This document shows, piece after piece, positions 35,436-45,900 of a DNA stretch of 64,000 nt. Under the pieces are notes generated by a model. That model was given only the letters and a program-made list of their open reading frames with translations. It searched no databases and was not told where the DNA came from. Made by a program: the position numbers and the translations under genes. Source of the DNA: Nostoc sp. CENA543 (GTDB lineage: Bacteria; Cyanobacteriota; Cyanobacteriia; Cyanobacteriales; Nostocaceae); the NCBI RefSeq assembly GCF_002896875.1, contig NZ_CP023278.1, forward strand, positions 2,294,001-2,358,000. Direction: 5' to 3'. Each line of letters opens with the position of its first letter. Position 1 is the stretch's first letter.

Positions 35436-36476
35436 TCACCGACCTAGAACTTCGATTCTAACTGGTGCAATGCCGCTACCAATCATACCGAGAACTCTAG
35501 CTGCACCAGTCGATAAATCAATCACTCTACCCCGAATGTATGGGCCTCTGTCGTTGATTCGCACTATCACAGAACGACCGTTGCGGGTATTGGTGACGCG
35601 TACTCTTGTACCGAAAGGCAAGCTGCGGTGAGCTGCGGTCATGGCTTCGGAATTGAATCTTTCGCCGGTAGCAGTTGGTCTGCCGTGGAAACCTTGACCG
35701 TAAAAGGAAGCTATCCCTTGGAAGGTGAGTCTAATGTTGCTAGCAATTTGTTGGGGCAAATTGGCTACAGACCTTGATACACCAGAACGAGATGGTAAGT
35801 TAGCAATTTCTGTAAGGGGAGAGGCGTTGCCGATGAGTCTTCTTAGGCGATTTGTTGCTTGCAACGCATCTTTGGCTAAGTCATTGGTGGTATCTGCCAG
35901 GCGGGTGTTTTGATTAATTTCCACCAATTCTTGGTTTTTGATTTTGATAGTGTAGCGATCGCCTGGCTGTTGTTGGTTGGAGACACCTTTGTTCTGGTTT
36001 TGTCCCTTCCAACTGACACTGATTTGATCAGCTTGCACATTATCCCGGATCATTTGGTTGATCCTCGCTGCCATCAGACTGGCTCTCTGCACTGGGTCAT
36101 TTGGTAGCGAGCCGACTAGGATCTTGGCATCCGCTAAATTTCCTGCACTTGCTACCTGAACTGAGTCACTAGCATCGCCAACTGCACCTAATTTCTTTTG
36201 GGTGCCAACGGTCGATTGAGAACTCAAAAAGGTAATAACTGGAATGTTTCGGATATACAGAGTTGCCGCTTTCCGTCCTTCAATGTTGTGAGTATGAATT
36301 CTCGTATTCACAACGTCATCTGAAGATTTTAATTCCCCTACCTTAACCACGTCACCGGCTGTTGCTTTGGATGCAACTAGTGAATCGAGTTTGGTGGTTT
36401 GAGTCCGACCAATTGAGGGTGTCCCCAAAATGGTTACAGACAGGGCGGCAATAGTCCACAAATGTCTTTGATTCAT
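35436..36476 (-). CDS. rlpA: RlpA-like septal ring lytic transglycosylase
   Basis: 346-aa exported protein. N-terminal signal peptide (MNQRHLWTIAALSVTILG, cleavage near GRTQ). A long unknown middle (about 30-250) follows. The C-terminal double-psi beta-barrel is at about 255-345: GIASFYGQGFHGRPTATGERF, MTAAHRSLPFGTRVRVTN, IVRINDRGPYIRGRVIDLS and PVRIEVL. RlpA proteins cleave denuded glycan strands in other bacteria. The middle has no SPOR domain, unlike E. coli RlpA. ATG 36476 is chosen because the signal peptide starts there; the frame is open a further 26 codons. Confidence 0.9.
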   Translation of the reverse strand: MNQRHLWTIAALSVTILGTPSIGRTQTTKLDSLVASKATAGDVVKVGELKSSDDVVNTRIHTHNIEGRKAATLYIRNIPVITFLSSQSTVGTQKKLGAVGDASDSVQVASAGNLADAKILVGSLPNDPVQRASLMAARINQMIRDNVQADQISVSWKGQNQNKGVSNQQQPGDRYTIKIKNQELVEINQNTRLADTTNDLAKDALQATNRLRRLIGNASPLTEIANLPSRSGVSRSVANLPQQIASNIRLTFQGIASFYGQGFHGRPTATGERFNSEAMTAAHRSLPFGTRVRVTNTRNGRSVIVRINDRGPYIRGRVIDLSTGAARVLGMIGSGIAPVRIEVLGR

Positions 36477-37304
36477 GCGTCCGATTTTAAAGCGACTATA
36501 GAACAGCAGTTTCTTAGTTTGTGGGAGTTTGTTTCGTAAGTTACTTATTAGCAAACTCGCCTAAGATGCGAATTCGTTCCGCTTTTACTTTCTGTTTTAT
36601 AACTGCAACAGACTAACACGAACTTTCAGGGTTGGGGATCAGGGTTTTAGCGTAGGAATGACCACCTTTTGAAAATTTAAGTTCCGCCAACAAGGTCAAA
36701 ACCTTGTTCAAATGCGGATTTTGACTATGTATCCTTTTTTTCGGAATACTAGTTTTTTATTTACAAAAGTTTACATTTTTTGGGTTTTGCTTTGTCCTGT
36801 CTTGGCTTTGTATTTTACGTATAAATATTTATCTTACTAGTATTTGTATACACAGATAAATAAAACCTATATTATTTATAATAATTCTATATACTACAAA
36901 ATGACCTCAAGAAAATTACTGAAATGAATTTGCTTTGTATTTTTTTAACATTGTCGCAGAAAGCTTTTAAATTAATGCTCCTGGCTCCTAAAATTCTATC
37001 TTCAGCTATGAATTTATATTTAAATTTATATATTTTTCATGATCCAAAATATGTAATAATACTTTGTATGTAGGTTAAAGATGTAGTTACAGTGACATTA
37101 AACTACAGTAATCATGAGTAACAAAAATTGCTAACACTTGTAGCAGAAGTTTGATTTGCTCACAATGAAGTTAATGTCAAAAAATTGCTTAATCAGCATC
37201 AAAATTATGTAGAGTATTTTTACCTCGTATTAAAATTTACATTTAATCTGTAAATTTGGACGCAATGTTCAGCAAAAGATTGATAAAGTCAAGCTATTAG
37301 CCTC
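36477..37304. other. intergenic region between divergent rlpA and glsA
   Basis: 828 bp, AT-rich, without a gene. It contains a strong stem AACAAGGT-CAAA-ACCTTGTT (36689-36708), extended by TCCGC/GCGGA (36683-36718) and followed by TTTTGAC on the plus strand. This could end an unannotated plus-strand RNA or shape the rlpA leader. No NtcA site (GTA-N8-TAC) was found before glsA. Confidence 0.5.
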
Positions 37305-38270
37305 ATGATTAGCAAAACCAATCAAGGAGATTTAGAAATTATCACCTCTGCACTTAGCGATGTGATTAATGAACTGCATGATAAATACAAGTCATTGCAG
37401 GATGGAATCGTTGCTAACTATATTCCTGAACTCGCAAAAGTCAACCCGGATTTATTTAGTATTTGTATTGTTACAGTAGATGGTCACGTATACGAAGTAG
37501 GCGATTCGCAACAACTATTTACTATTCAATCGATTTCTAAAGTATTTGCTTACGGACTAGCATTAGAGGATCATGGACGAGATTATGTTTTAACCAGGGT
37601 GGGAGTAGAACCCACAGGGGATGCTTTTAACGCCATTATTTTGGACGAGCAATCTAAGCGACCCTATAACCCAATGGTAAACGCCGGAGCGATCGCCACT
37701 ACTAGTTTAATTAAAGGTGCAGGAGCAACCGAACGCCTCAACCGCTTACTAGATATGTTCCGCCGCTACATTGGTCATGACGTATTTGTCGATATTTCCG
37801 TCTTTACCTCCGAACGCAGCACCGGACACCGCAACCGCGCAATGGCGCACCTCATGCTCAACTTTGGCATGATCAACCAAAATATAGAAGAAGCCTTAGA
37901 CCTATATTTTCAACAATGCGCCGTCATGGTGGACTGTCGGGACTTAGCGGTGATGGCGGCGACTTTAGCAAATCGAGGGACAAACCCCATCACAGGGGAA
38001 CAAGCTGTAGATAAACGCTATATAAAAGATATCCTCAGTGTGATGTACACCTGTGGGATGTACAACTTTGCAGGAGAATGGGCTTATAAAGTCGGAATTC
38101 CGGCTAAAAGTGGCGTTTGTGGCGGTATTTTGGCAGTTGTTCCCCATAAGATGGGAATTGCTGTGTTTTCTCCACCCTTAGATCATCGGGGAAACAGTGT
38201 GAGGGGGGTGAAAGTCTGTGAAGAACTATCCCAGCGTTTAGGCTTACATTTATTTGATTGTTCGGTTTAA
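37305..38270 (+). CDS. glsA: glutaminase
   Basis: Serine-dependent beta-lactamase-fold glutaminase releasing ammonia and glutamate from glutamine. 321 aa. Motifs: [41 protein letters not shown] (SxxK nucleophile), [40 protein letters not shown], and [26 protein letters not shown]. No regulatory STAS or cNMP domain. It follows a long AT-rich upstream region. Role is probably nitrogen recycling; the sequence shows no clear regulator site. Confidence 0.96.
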   Translation: MISKTNQGDLEIITSALSDVINELHDKYKSLQDGIVANYIPELAKVNPDLFSICIVTVDGHVYEVGDSQQLFTIQSISKVFAYGLALEDHGRDYVLTRVGVEPTGDAFNAIILDEQSKRPYNPMVNAGAIATTSLIKGAGATERLNRLLDMFRRYIGHDVFVDISVFTSERSTGHRNRAMAHLMLNFGMINQNIEEALDLYFQQCAVMVDCRDLAVMAATLANRGTNPITGEQAVDKRYIKDILSVMYTCGMYNFAGEWAYKVGIPAKSGVCGGILAVVPHKMGIAVFSPPLDHRGNSVRGVKVCEELSQRLGLHLFDCSV

Positions 38271-38464
38271 TTAGGGGTGTAAGGGTATGAGGGTATGAGG
38301 GTATAGGGGTTGAAAGTGTTGGACGAGGATTATTGGAAAAAAGCCCAGCACGGTTTTGCCCCAATGGGCAAGGCTTTTAACTCTTGGGTCGTTGGCTGCT
38401 CTTTCTTCCCCCTACACCCCTACACCCCTACACCCTTACACCCGCCCCAACGGGGCTTGGTAAT
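38271..38464. repeat. inverted G-rich / C-rich simple repeats between convergent genes
   Basis: GGGTATGAGGGTATGAGGG-type units (38273-38312) and CCCCTACACCCCTACACC-type units (38408-38442) are mutually complementary and could form a long stem. GCCCC-AAC-GGGGC (38444-38456) adds a small hairpin at the end. Confidence 0.75.
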
Positions 38465-39460
38465 TCAGACAGTGTTTAACCAACGTAAAATATTGGCTTT
38501 GCTGTCTGCTAAACCTTTATAAATCAATGACTCTGGCGACATAGACTCAATTGCAGCACACAGCTTAACCCGTAATATTGCATCTTGCTTGAGGGAAGTA
38601 CAATCTCTGAAATAAGTGCGAATCGTAAATAATGCTGTCTTAGACTCTGGTAGACCCCAAATTACTTGTCGCTCAATTCGCAAGTAAAGTTTAGGGTTTT
38701 GGGGGTCAAAACTTCTACCTTCCCACTGGCTAACTAATAAACCAGGTGGTGGTTCAGGGTGGTGATTCAGACGCGTATCTGTACTCAAACCCCAAGCAAA
38801 GCGCACCATTGGTTGACGATAAATCATCGTATTAACGATCGCATCTGCCCGGCGATTAATTTTTTCTATACCCGCCACGGGTGTATGTATTGCAGCAAAG
38901 TCCTTACCGATTTTTTCCTCAGCTGACCAATGGTTGGGATAACACAAATGAATGGCACTCAGCCAATTACGTCCATCATTACCACAGCAAATGACTGTAA
39001 TATCTTCCTGTATCTGTGCTGCTAAAGCATCGAGGGTAGAAGCATAAACAGGAGAAACTGTACTACCCTCGACTCGCTGTAATTCCCAGTTTGCATCTAG
39101 GTAAAGTTTTTCGTTGGTCAGTCGGCTATAAAATATGAAGCTGTTAGCCGTCGATTTTTGGTAGTCAAAGTATTGTGGATGCTCTTGTGTAAGACGCTCA
39201 ACTATCAAACGAGCGATTGCACCTGCTACAGTCTGAGAATAATCATAACTCTGATAGTATTTACTCAATCGTTCTGCACGGGCTAAAAGTTTAGCCTGAC
39301 GGTAATCAGCAAAGTTTTCATCGATTTGAAATACTTGCTTATCAGCTTGACCATTACCGAAACATGAACCAAACGCCATCATCCCTGGCTTGACTTCGTA
39401 GCGTCCATTCATCAGGGGGAAGTAGCAGGCGGGACTATTCAAAGCTGCGGCTTTCTGCAT
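38465..39460 (-). CDS. heme-dependent oxidative N-demethylase-like protein (DUF3445)
   Basis: 331-aa soluble protein of the DUF3445 family, whose characterised members are the heme-containing alpha subunit of enzymes that oxidatively demethylate dimethylamine-type compounds. Conserved-looking stretches: NWELQRVEGS, WLSAIHLCYPNHWSAEEKIGKDFAAIHTPVAG (likely heme-pocket region), VRFAWGLSTD, YLRIERQVIWGLPESKTALFTIRTYF. No partner reductase genes flank it, and its substrate in cyanobacteria is unknown. The start MQKAAALNSPACYFPLMNGRYEV has the first Met at 39460; Met17 or Met27 are alternatives. Confidence 0.82.
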   Translation of the reverse strand: MQKAAALNSPACYFPLMNGRYEVKPGMMAFGSCFGNGQADKQVFQIDENFADYRQAKLLARAERLSKYYQSYDYSQTVAGAIARLIVERLTQEHPQYFDYQKSTANSFIFYSRLTNEKLYLDANWELQRVEGSTVSPVYASTLDALAAQIQEDITVICCGNDGRNWLSAIHLCYPNHWSAEEKIGKDFAAIHTPVAGIEKINRRADAIVNTMIYRQPMVRFAWGLSTDTRLNHHPEPPPGLLVSQWEGRSFDPQNPKLYLRIERQVIWGLPESKTALFTIRTYFRDCTSLKQDAILRVKLCAAIESMSPESLIYKGLADSKANILRWLNTV

Positions 39461-39524
39461 TTTTACAAGCTAGCTATTGTAAAGAAGTGCCATTTATATT
39501 GATGTTTAGGTAAGAGTAGTTGAG

Positions 39525-39887
39525 TTATATCGGCAATTGTCTCACACGGAAATCGCGATCGCTGACGGAAATAATTGCCCCGGTGGCTAAATCTTGCTCA
39601 AACCGATTTAATGCTTCTGCCAATCGTTCATTAATGATTTCATAACTTTCGTTCCCTAATCGAAACAGAATTACGCTTGGTAATGTTGCACCACTCACTG
39701 CTAACAAATAACCAAAATCCAAGTCTACTGTTAATAACACTCGTTCCTCCAAACGAGCTTTTACCAAAATTTCATCATCGGGGAGTGTTTCCAGACCTTC
39801 TTCAACCAGATGTACTGCATCATAACCCGCAGTTTTTAACCAATTGACGGTACGTGGTGAGATCCCCATATCTGCCAGAAATTTCAT
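39525..39887 (-). CDS. DUF5615 PIN-like toxin
   Basis: 120-aa predicted toxin of the PIN-like DUF5615 family, probably a ribonuclease. N-terminal MKFLADMGISPRTVNWLKTAG carries the conserved Asp; LLTVDLDFGYLLAV supplies further acidic residues. It overlaps the end of the DUF433 gene by four bases (ATGA) at its start, the classic layout of a toxin-antitoxin operon with antitoxin first. RNA cleavage is inferred from the fold. Confidence 0.88.
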   Translation of the reverse strand: MKFLADMGISPRTVNWLKTAGYDAVHLVEEGLETLPDDEILVKARLEERVLLTVDLDFGYLLAVSGATLPSVILFRLGNESYEIINERLAEALNRFEQDLATGAIISVSDRDFRVRQLPI

Positions 39888-40123
39888 CCCACTTTCTCAC
39901 CCACTATGGGATAAACTTGTTCGCGTGCCAACCAAGCAGCATACATTAAGGATTGTTGAACATCTTCCGGTTCTAAATAGGGATAATCCTCGATAATTTC
40001 AGTGACAGTTTTGCCATTAGCGACCAAATTCAAAATTAACGAAACTGGAACTCGCATTCCTCGAATACAAGCTTGTCCAGCCATAATGCGGGGGTCAAAT
40101 GTAATGCGGTCGAAACCTAACAT
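39884..40123 (-). CDS. DUF433 antitoxin
   Basis: 79-aa protein of the DUF433 family. Motif RITFDPRIMAGQACIRGMRVPVSLILNLVANG followed by a helix-turn-helix-like part (TVTEIIEDYPYLEPEDVQQSLMYAAWLA). It is translationally coupled by the ATGA overlap to the DUF5615 toxin gene. It should neutralise the toxin and autorepress the operon. ATG 40123 has AGGAGAATTACATA just upstream as ribosome-binding site. Confidence 0.9.
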   Translation of the reverse strand: MLGFDRITFDPRIMAGQACIRGMRVPVSLILNLVANGKTVTEIIEDYPYLEPEDVQQSLMYAAWLAREQVYPIVGEKVG

Positions 40124-40255
40124 TATGTAATTCTCCTGTCGTGTTCAGGTTTAGGGGTGTAGGGGTTGAGCTACTGCCTTTTGACTGAGGGACGCAAAAA
40201 TCAGTGAAATTTCTTAGAATGGGATTAGGTAAATTTGTGAAGTTACCTGAAAGTT

Positions 40256-42139
40256 GTGACAACATCTGCTCCAATCCTACCACTGGTAAAAGACCCAGAA
40301 CGCTTAGAAGCTCGGCTGGTGGAAATTCCTCCAGAACCGGGAGTGTATTTCATGCGCGACGGAAGCGATCGCATCATATATATAGGTAAGTCGCGAAAAT
40401 TGCGATCGCGTGTTCGTTCCTATTTTCGGGACGGTTACAACAAAACTGAACGCATCGCCACAATGGTCAAGCAGGTGACGGATATTGAATTTATCGTCAC
40501 TGATACTGAAGCCGAAGCCTTGGCGTTGGAAGCAAATTTAATTAAGCAGCATCAACCATACTTTAATGTGCTGCTTAAAGATGATAAAAAATATCCCTAC
40601 GTCTGTATTACTTGGTCGGAAGACTATCCCCGCATCTTCATTACTCGCAAACGCCAGCTAGGCAAAGAAAAGGATAAATATTACGGGCCTTACACCGATT
40701 CAGGCTTATTACGCGGTATTTTGCATTTATCTAAGCGGATATTCGCCCTCAGACAGCGACCACAACCACTATTTAAAGACCGTCCCTGCTTAAATTATGA
40801 TATGGGTCGCTGTCCTGGGGTGTGTCAACAGCTGATTTCACCGGAGGAATACCGCAAAACTGTGCAGAAAGTGGCGATGGTATTTCAGGGACGGACGCAG
40901 GAACTCATCGATATTTTGACGGAACAAATGGAAACAGCCGCCACCGCACTTAATTTTGAATCGGCGGCGCGCATTCGTGATCAAATTGCTGGGTTAAAGT
41001 CTTTGAATGCACAGCAGAAAGTTTCCTTACCAGATGATACAGTTTCACGGGATGCCATAGCTTTAGCAGCTGACAATCAACACGCTTGCATTCAATTATT
41101 TCAAATTCGCGCCGGTCAGTTGGTGGGACGTTTGGCGTTTGTGGCGGAATCACAAGCGGAAGCTGGCGCGATTTTGCAACGGGTTTTAGAGGAACATTAT
41201 CAAACGGCTGACTCGGTGGAAATTCCCGCAGAAATTTTAGTCCAGCATGAGTTACCGGATGGGGAAATTTTGGCAGCAGCTTTGACGCAACGCAAGGGAA
41301 GAAAAGTCACAATCTTAGCTCCCCAGCGTCAAACTAAGGCAGAATTAATAGAGATGGTGGAACGTAACGCCCAATATGAACTACAAAGAATGCAAAAATT
41401 GGGCGACTATAATCACGCAGCGATGCAAGATTTAGCCGGAATTCTCGACTTACCAGACTTACCCCATCGCATCGAAGGTTACGACATCTCCCACATTCAA
41501 GGTTCTAACGCCGTCGCTTCCCAGGTAGTATTTATTGATGGCATACCCGCTAAACAATATTATCGTCACTACAAAATTAAAAATCCCACAGTCACTATCG
41601 GACATTCTGATGATTTCGCGAGTTTAGCGGAAGTAATTCAACGACGCTTTCGCAAATACGCCGAAGATCCCAAATTACCACGGGTGGATAATCCTGACTG
41701 GCCTGATGTGGTGATGATAGATGGTGGGAAAGGTCAATTATCGGCTGTGGTTGCAGTTTTGCAAGAGATGAATTTATTAGAAGACTTGCGAGTGGTGAGT
41801 TTAGCCAAGAAGCGAGAAGAGATTTTTTTACCTGGAGAGTCCACACCTTTAACGACTGACAGCGAACAACCAGGAGTGCAATTACTCAGACGACTGCGAG
41901 ACGAAGCCCATAGATTTGCCGTGAGTTTCCATCGTCAACAACGAAGTGATAAATTAAAGCGATCGCGTTTAGACGAAATTCCAGGTTTGGGACACCATCG
42001 TCAAAAGTTGCTGTTAGCTCATTTTCGCTCTATTGATTATATTCGCCAAGCCTCACCCGCACAAATCGCGGAAGTTCCAGGGATTGGGACAAAATTAGCT
42101 CAGGAAATTTACAACTATTTTCATCCTCTAGATACTTGA
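40256..42139 (+). CDS. uvrC: excinuclease ABC subunit C
   Basis: Nuclease making the 3' and 5' incisions of nucleotide excision repair with UvrB. 627 aa. The N-terminal GIY-YIG domain ([29 protein letters not shown]), the Cys-rich part ([14 protein letters not shown]), the UvrB-binding UVR motif ([20 protein letters not shown]), the RNase H-like half ([32 protein letters not shown]) and two C-terminal helix-hairpin-helix units are all present. GTG start at 40256. Divergent from the toxin-antitoxin operon. Complete. Confidence 0.97.
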   Translation: MTTSAPILPLVKDPERLEARLVEIPPEPGVYFMRDGSDRIIYIGKSRKLRSRVRSYFRDGYNKTERIATMVKQVTDIEFIVTDTEAEALALEANLIKQHQPYFNVLLKDDKKYPYVCITWSEDYPRIFITRKRQLGKEKDKYYGPYTDSGLLRGILHLSKRIFALRQRPQPLFKDRPCLNYDMGRCPGVCQQLISPEEYRKTVQKVAMVFQGRTQELIDILTEQMETAATALNFESAARIRDQIAGLKSLNAQQKVSLPDDTVSRDAIALAADNQHACIQLFQIRAGQLVGRLAFVAESQAEAGAILQRVLEEHYQTADSVEIPAEILVQHELPDGEILAAALTQRKGRKVTILAPQRQTKAELIEMVERNAQYELQRMQKLGDYNHAAMQDLAGILDLPDLPHRIEGYDISHIQGSNAVASQVVFIDGIPAKQYYRHYKIKNPTVTIGHSDDFASLAEVIQRRFRKYAEDPKLPRVDNPDWPDVVMIDGGKGQLSAVVAVLQEMNLLEDLRVVSLAKKREEIFLPGESTPLTTDSEQPGVQLLRRLRDEAHRFAVSFHRQQRSDKLKRSRLDEIPGLGHHRQKLLLAHFRSIDYIRQASPAQIAEVPGIGTKLAQEIYNYFHPLDT

Positions 42140-42766
42140 CAAATAGGCTAGTTTTTAGTTACAAGTTCTGTCACCAAAGTATAAAACAGTAATTCCCAGT
42201 TTTTCAGCCGCAAAATTTAGTCATCGGCTGAATCAAAAGCTGATGCAAACTATTAAGAATATATCTTATGGATTTATTTACTTACTGTTACTTGTAACTA
42301 GATAAATTCATGTAGCCAATATCTGAAATTTTGGATATTGGCGATTTGGTGGTGATTAAATGTAGAAATGTTTATGCTAAAAAATATTAACCAAACATTA
42401 AGAAAATCATTTTGTTACCAAAGCTACAGTAATTAACTGATTTTGATATTTGAATACAAAGATATCCTTTTATTTCCTTGAAAATGACTATAAATAGCTT
42501 TGTCTCAAGGAATTAGCAATTGGGATCAGTCGAATTTGCAAATAACGTTGTATACAATAGTAGTTTTATATCTCAAGTAGGATGGTTAAATCACCTGCAA
42601 TTTCAGATAATTACCAAATAATTCTGTTCAATTTTCAAATCTAAAGTTTTGTTTAAAATTAACAGCGAAGTTAATCACTGTTAACAGCTTTCTAGATAAC
42701 TAGAAATTTTTCTAGCTAAATTGGCATTTTTTTTCGCAAATACCAGAATTACAACCGGGGTCAACT
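42140..42766. other. intergenic region after uvrC
   Basis: 627 bp, AT-rich. A stem GCCAATATC-N10-GATATTGGC (42315-42342) lies about 175 bp beyond uvrC; it lacks a T tract. No gene otherwise. Confidence 0.45.
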
Positions 42767-42946
42767 ATGCACATCGTACAAAAAATTTACTGCCCAAACT
42801 GTGGCAGTGCAGCTGAACGTCACTATATTGCTGATAGCCAATTAACTAGAACCCAATGTCATAGTTGTGATTATTTGATGATCTCTTGCACTAAAACTGG
42901 TCGGGTGGTGGAAGCTTACGCACCAGGAATTCATGCGCGGAGGTAG
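42767..42946 (+). CDS. 59-aa zinc-ribbon miniprotein
   Basis: Short open frame below usual gene-caller length. Product begins MHIVQKIYCPNCGSAAERHY, with CPNC (9-12) and CHSC (31-34) spaced 18 residues apart as a zinc ribbon, and ends RVVEAYAPGIHARR. Very similar short cyanobacterial proteins exist, sometimes misannotated as PriA-related; that is recollection, not a search. The ribosome-binding site is weak (CCGGGGTC). It sits in the convergent gap between uvrC and the WD40 gene. Confidence 0.75.
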   Translation: MHIVQKIYCPNCGSAAERHYIADSQLTRTQCHSCDYLMISCTKTGRVVEAYAPGIHARR

Positions 42947-42964
42947 GAATTTTGGATATAAGAA

Positions 42965-45900
42965 TTAATGATCTTGAGGACACAGAGAGCGATCGCTCTG
43001 GGTTAATTTCGAGTTAGTCTGTAAATAATCGTGGAGAAAATGACAACCACGCGTTAGTAGCTGGGCTAGTTTGAAGTCGTCTAAATTGCGGAAAATCACC
43101 CTACCCTTACCGCTACCGACTGCTAAAATTTTGCCATTGGGACTAAAACTGACGCTGGTTAATTCTTCTTTGTCGCCTTTTAAGGAAATTAATGCTGTTC
43201 CTTCTCTGTTCCACAGCTTGATTTTGTCGTCACTACTGGCGGCTAGAGTCCGACCGTCACGGCTAAAACCGATACTGGTAAAATTGTCGCCATCACCGGA
43301 TAGAGTTTTTAGCAGTTGACCGTCCCGACTCCATATTTTCACAGTGCTATCAATACTGGCGGAAGCTAAAATTTGACTATCAGGCGACCAAGCTACACCA
43401 TTAACTGGGCGTTTATGGTCAGCAAGGTTGTGTAAAAGTTGACCATTTAAATCCCAGAGTTTGACGGTTAAATCATCACTCGCAGAAGCCAATAACTTGC
43501 CGTCTGGGCTGAAACTTACCCAGTTGACTGCATCTGTATGGCCTGTAAGAGTATGAATTAATTTACCCTCTCGACTCCATAATTTTACGGTATTGTCTTT
43601 ACTGGCTGAAGCCAAGACTTGATGATTTGGCGACCACGCTACAGCCCAAACTGCATTGGTGTGACCTTTCAAGGTATGGAGTAATTTACCATCTTGACTC
43701 CATAATTTCACCGTTTTATCTTTACTGGCTGAGGCGATGACTTGACCGTCACCAGACCAAGCTACGCCCCAAACTTGGTCATCATGTTTGGGGAAAGTCC
43801 GCAAAATTTTACCATCACTACTAATAATTTTGACTGTATTGTCACGACTAGCAGCAGCCACCATCCGACCGTCAGGACTAAAACTAATGCTAGTTATCCA
43901 ATCATCTTCGTCGGTTTGGGGGTCACGCTGCAATACATCTTGCCAACGCCACAACTTAATAGTTTTATCGCGACTAGTAGAGACTAAGGTTTTACCGTCA
44001 GGACTGAAACTCACACTATTGACCCAGTTGTTATGTCCTTTGAGTGTCCCTAGTAACACACCTTTTAAACTCCAAAGTTTTAAGCTTTCGTCGGTACTAG
44101 CAGATGCAATAGTTTGAGCATCTTGACTAAAACTGACGCTAGTAATTGCCCCAGTATGACCAGTAATACTTCTGACTAGTTTTCCTTGAAGATTCCAGAG
44201 TTTAATTTTTTGGTCTAAACCACCACTAGCAATCATGTCACCTCTAGGCGACCAAGCTACAGTCAAAATTGCACTGTCGTGACCATTCCAAGTTTGCAGC
44301 AATTGACCGTCACGCTTCCATAGTTTAATAGTTCTGTCAGCACTCACAGAAACTAAAGTTTGACCATCAGGCGACCAAGCTAAACTTTGGACGGCTTGTT
44401 GATGTCCCAAGAAAGCTTTGAGTAACTTACCGTCACGACTCCAAAGTTTGATGCTTTTGTCGGTACTAGCAGAAGCGATCGCTTGTCCGTCTGGGCTAAA
44501 ATTAACACTATTGACTCCCGCCTCATGCCCTAAAATGGTATGCTGCAATTCACCTGTGCGACTCCACAGTTTAATTGTTCCGTCTTGACTAGCAGACGCA
44601 ATTATCTGACCATTGGGACTGAAGCTCACACTATTAACTACCTTATTATGTTGTAAGGAAATAGGTAACATTAAACCATCAGCCCGCCAAAGTTTAACGC
44701 TATTATCTGCACTAGCAGAGACAATTAACGACCCATCAGGACTAAAAACTGCACTATTCACGCCAGAAGTATGTCCCTCTAGGCGGTTATATTCTTTCAC
44801 TCCCACCACAGCTTGATATAGTGCTGTTTGTACCTTTTCTCTGGTGTAAGGATCTACCCAAATCGTGGTTTGTAATTTGCGTCCAGCTTTGATTCCTTCT
44901 TTGAGTGCATCAAGGCCTTTTTGGGATGCAAATAACGCTTCACTAGAAACACTCAGGGTTTTAATTTCACTATCTACGGCGATGATAATGGAAACACTCA
45001 ACCCCAAAATCGCTAACGCCGAAGCCGCCAACGCCATTTTTAAGGAACGATTTAATTTGGCTTCACTGAGTCTTTGTTGTTTTTGACTTTCTACAAGTTG
45101 GGCGGTTAACTCTTTTTCTTTGAGTTCGGCGCGGAGTTGTTCCACTTCTAATTGACTGAGTTCTTCTCGCTTGCGTAACTCGCGCAATTCCGCCAGTAAA
45201 TCTAATCCTTGCTGGGGTTGAGGATCTAAGAGTTTGCTGTTTTGCTTTTTTTGGCGGAGTTCTCGCTTGAGTCGTTCAATTTCGGTTTGACTTTGTTCGA
45301 CTTTTTGACGCAGCTGATTAAGTTGGGCTTGGAGACTAGATTCTTGTTCTTGCAAATAACGAATTAAATCTACTAAATAATCATGAATTAATTGATAGCG
45401 TTCTGGAACATCGGGGAACAATACCACTAATCCAGAACTGACTAAAATATTTAAGACTAATTCTAATTTATCGGCATCTTCCAATTCTGCCAATTCTGTT
45501 GCTAATTCGGCACGGGTTTTAAATGGTCTTTGATTACTTTCATCTGTTAATAAGTATAAAACCAGTAAAGCCGCCCGTTCATTTGTGGGGCCGCAATCTT
45601 TGATCAGTTCTTTGATATACCTTTCAATTAATTTATTTGGTCTGTATTGTTGATATTGGGCGAGAGTTGTAATACCTTCATCTTGTAATTGCGCTCCTGC
45701 CACTTGTAGTTCAATAGGGCGAATTTCTCCGGTGTCTCTGGATAAATCATCAACCAAGGCATTAATTAAAGCTGGTTCTAGATTGGAGTGGGAGCGGGCA
45801 GTGAGTTTTTCAATGATGGCTTTGGCGTATTCAGGAGAAAAATTATTTAATTGATAACGAATCTGTTTATCGAGAATGTTATTATTGATTGCTTCGAGAT

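Noticed and set aside
36700-37304. NtcA site upstream of glsA
   Set aside because: GTA/TAC pairs occur but with spacing other than 8 bases, for example GTA-N6-TAC and GTA-N9-TAC.
38271-38464. rRNA or tRNA genes in the window
   Set aside because: No T-loop GGTTCGA context, acceptor stem pairing or rRNA-like stretch was found in this or any other gap.
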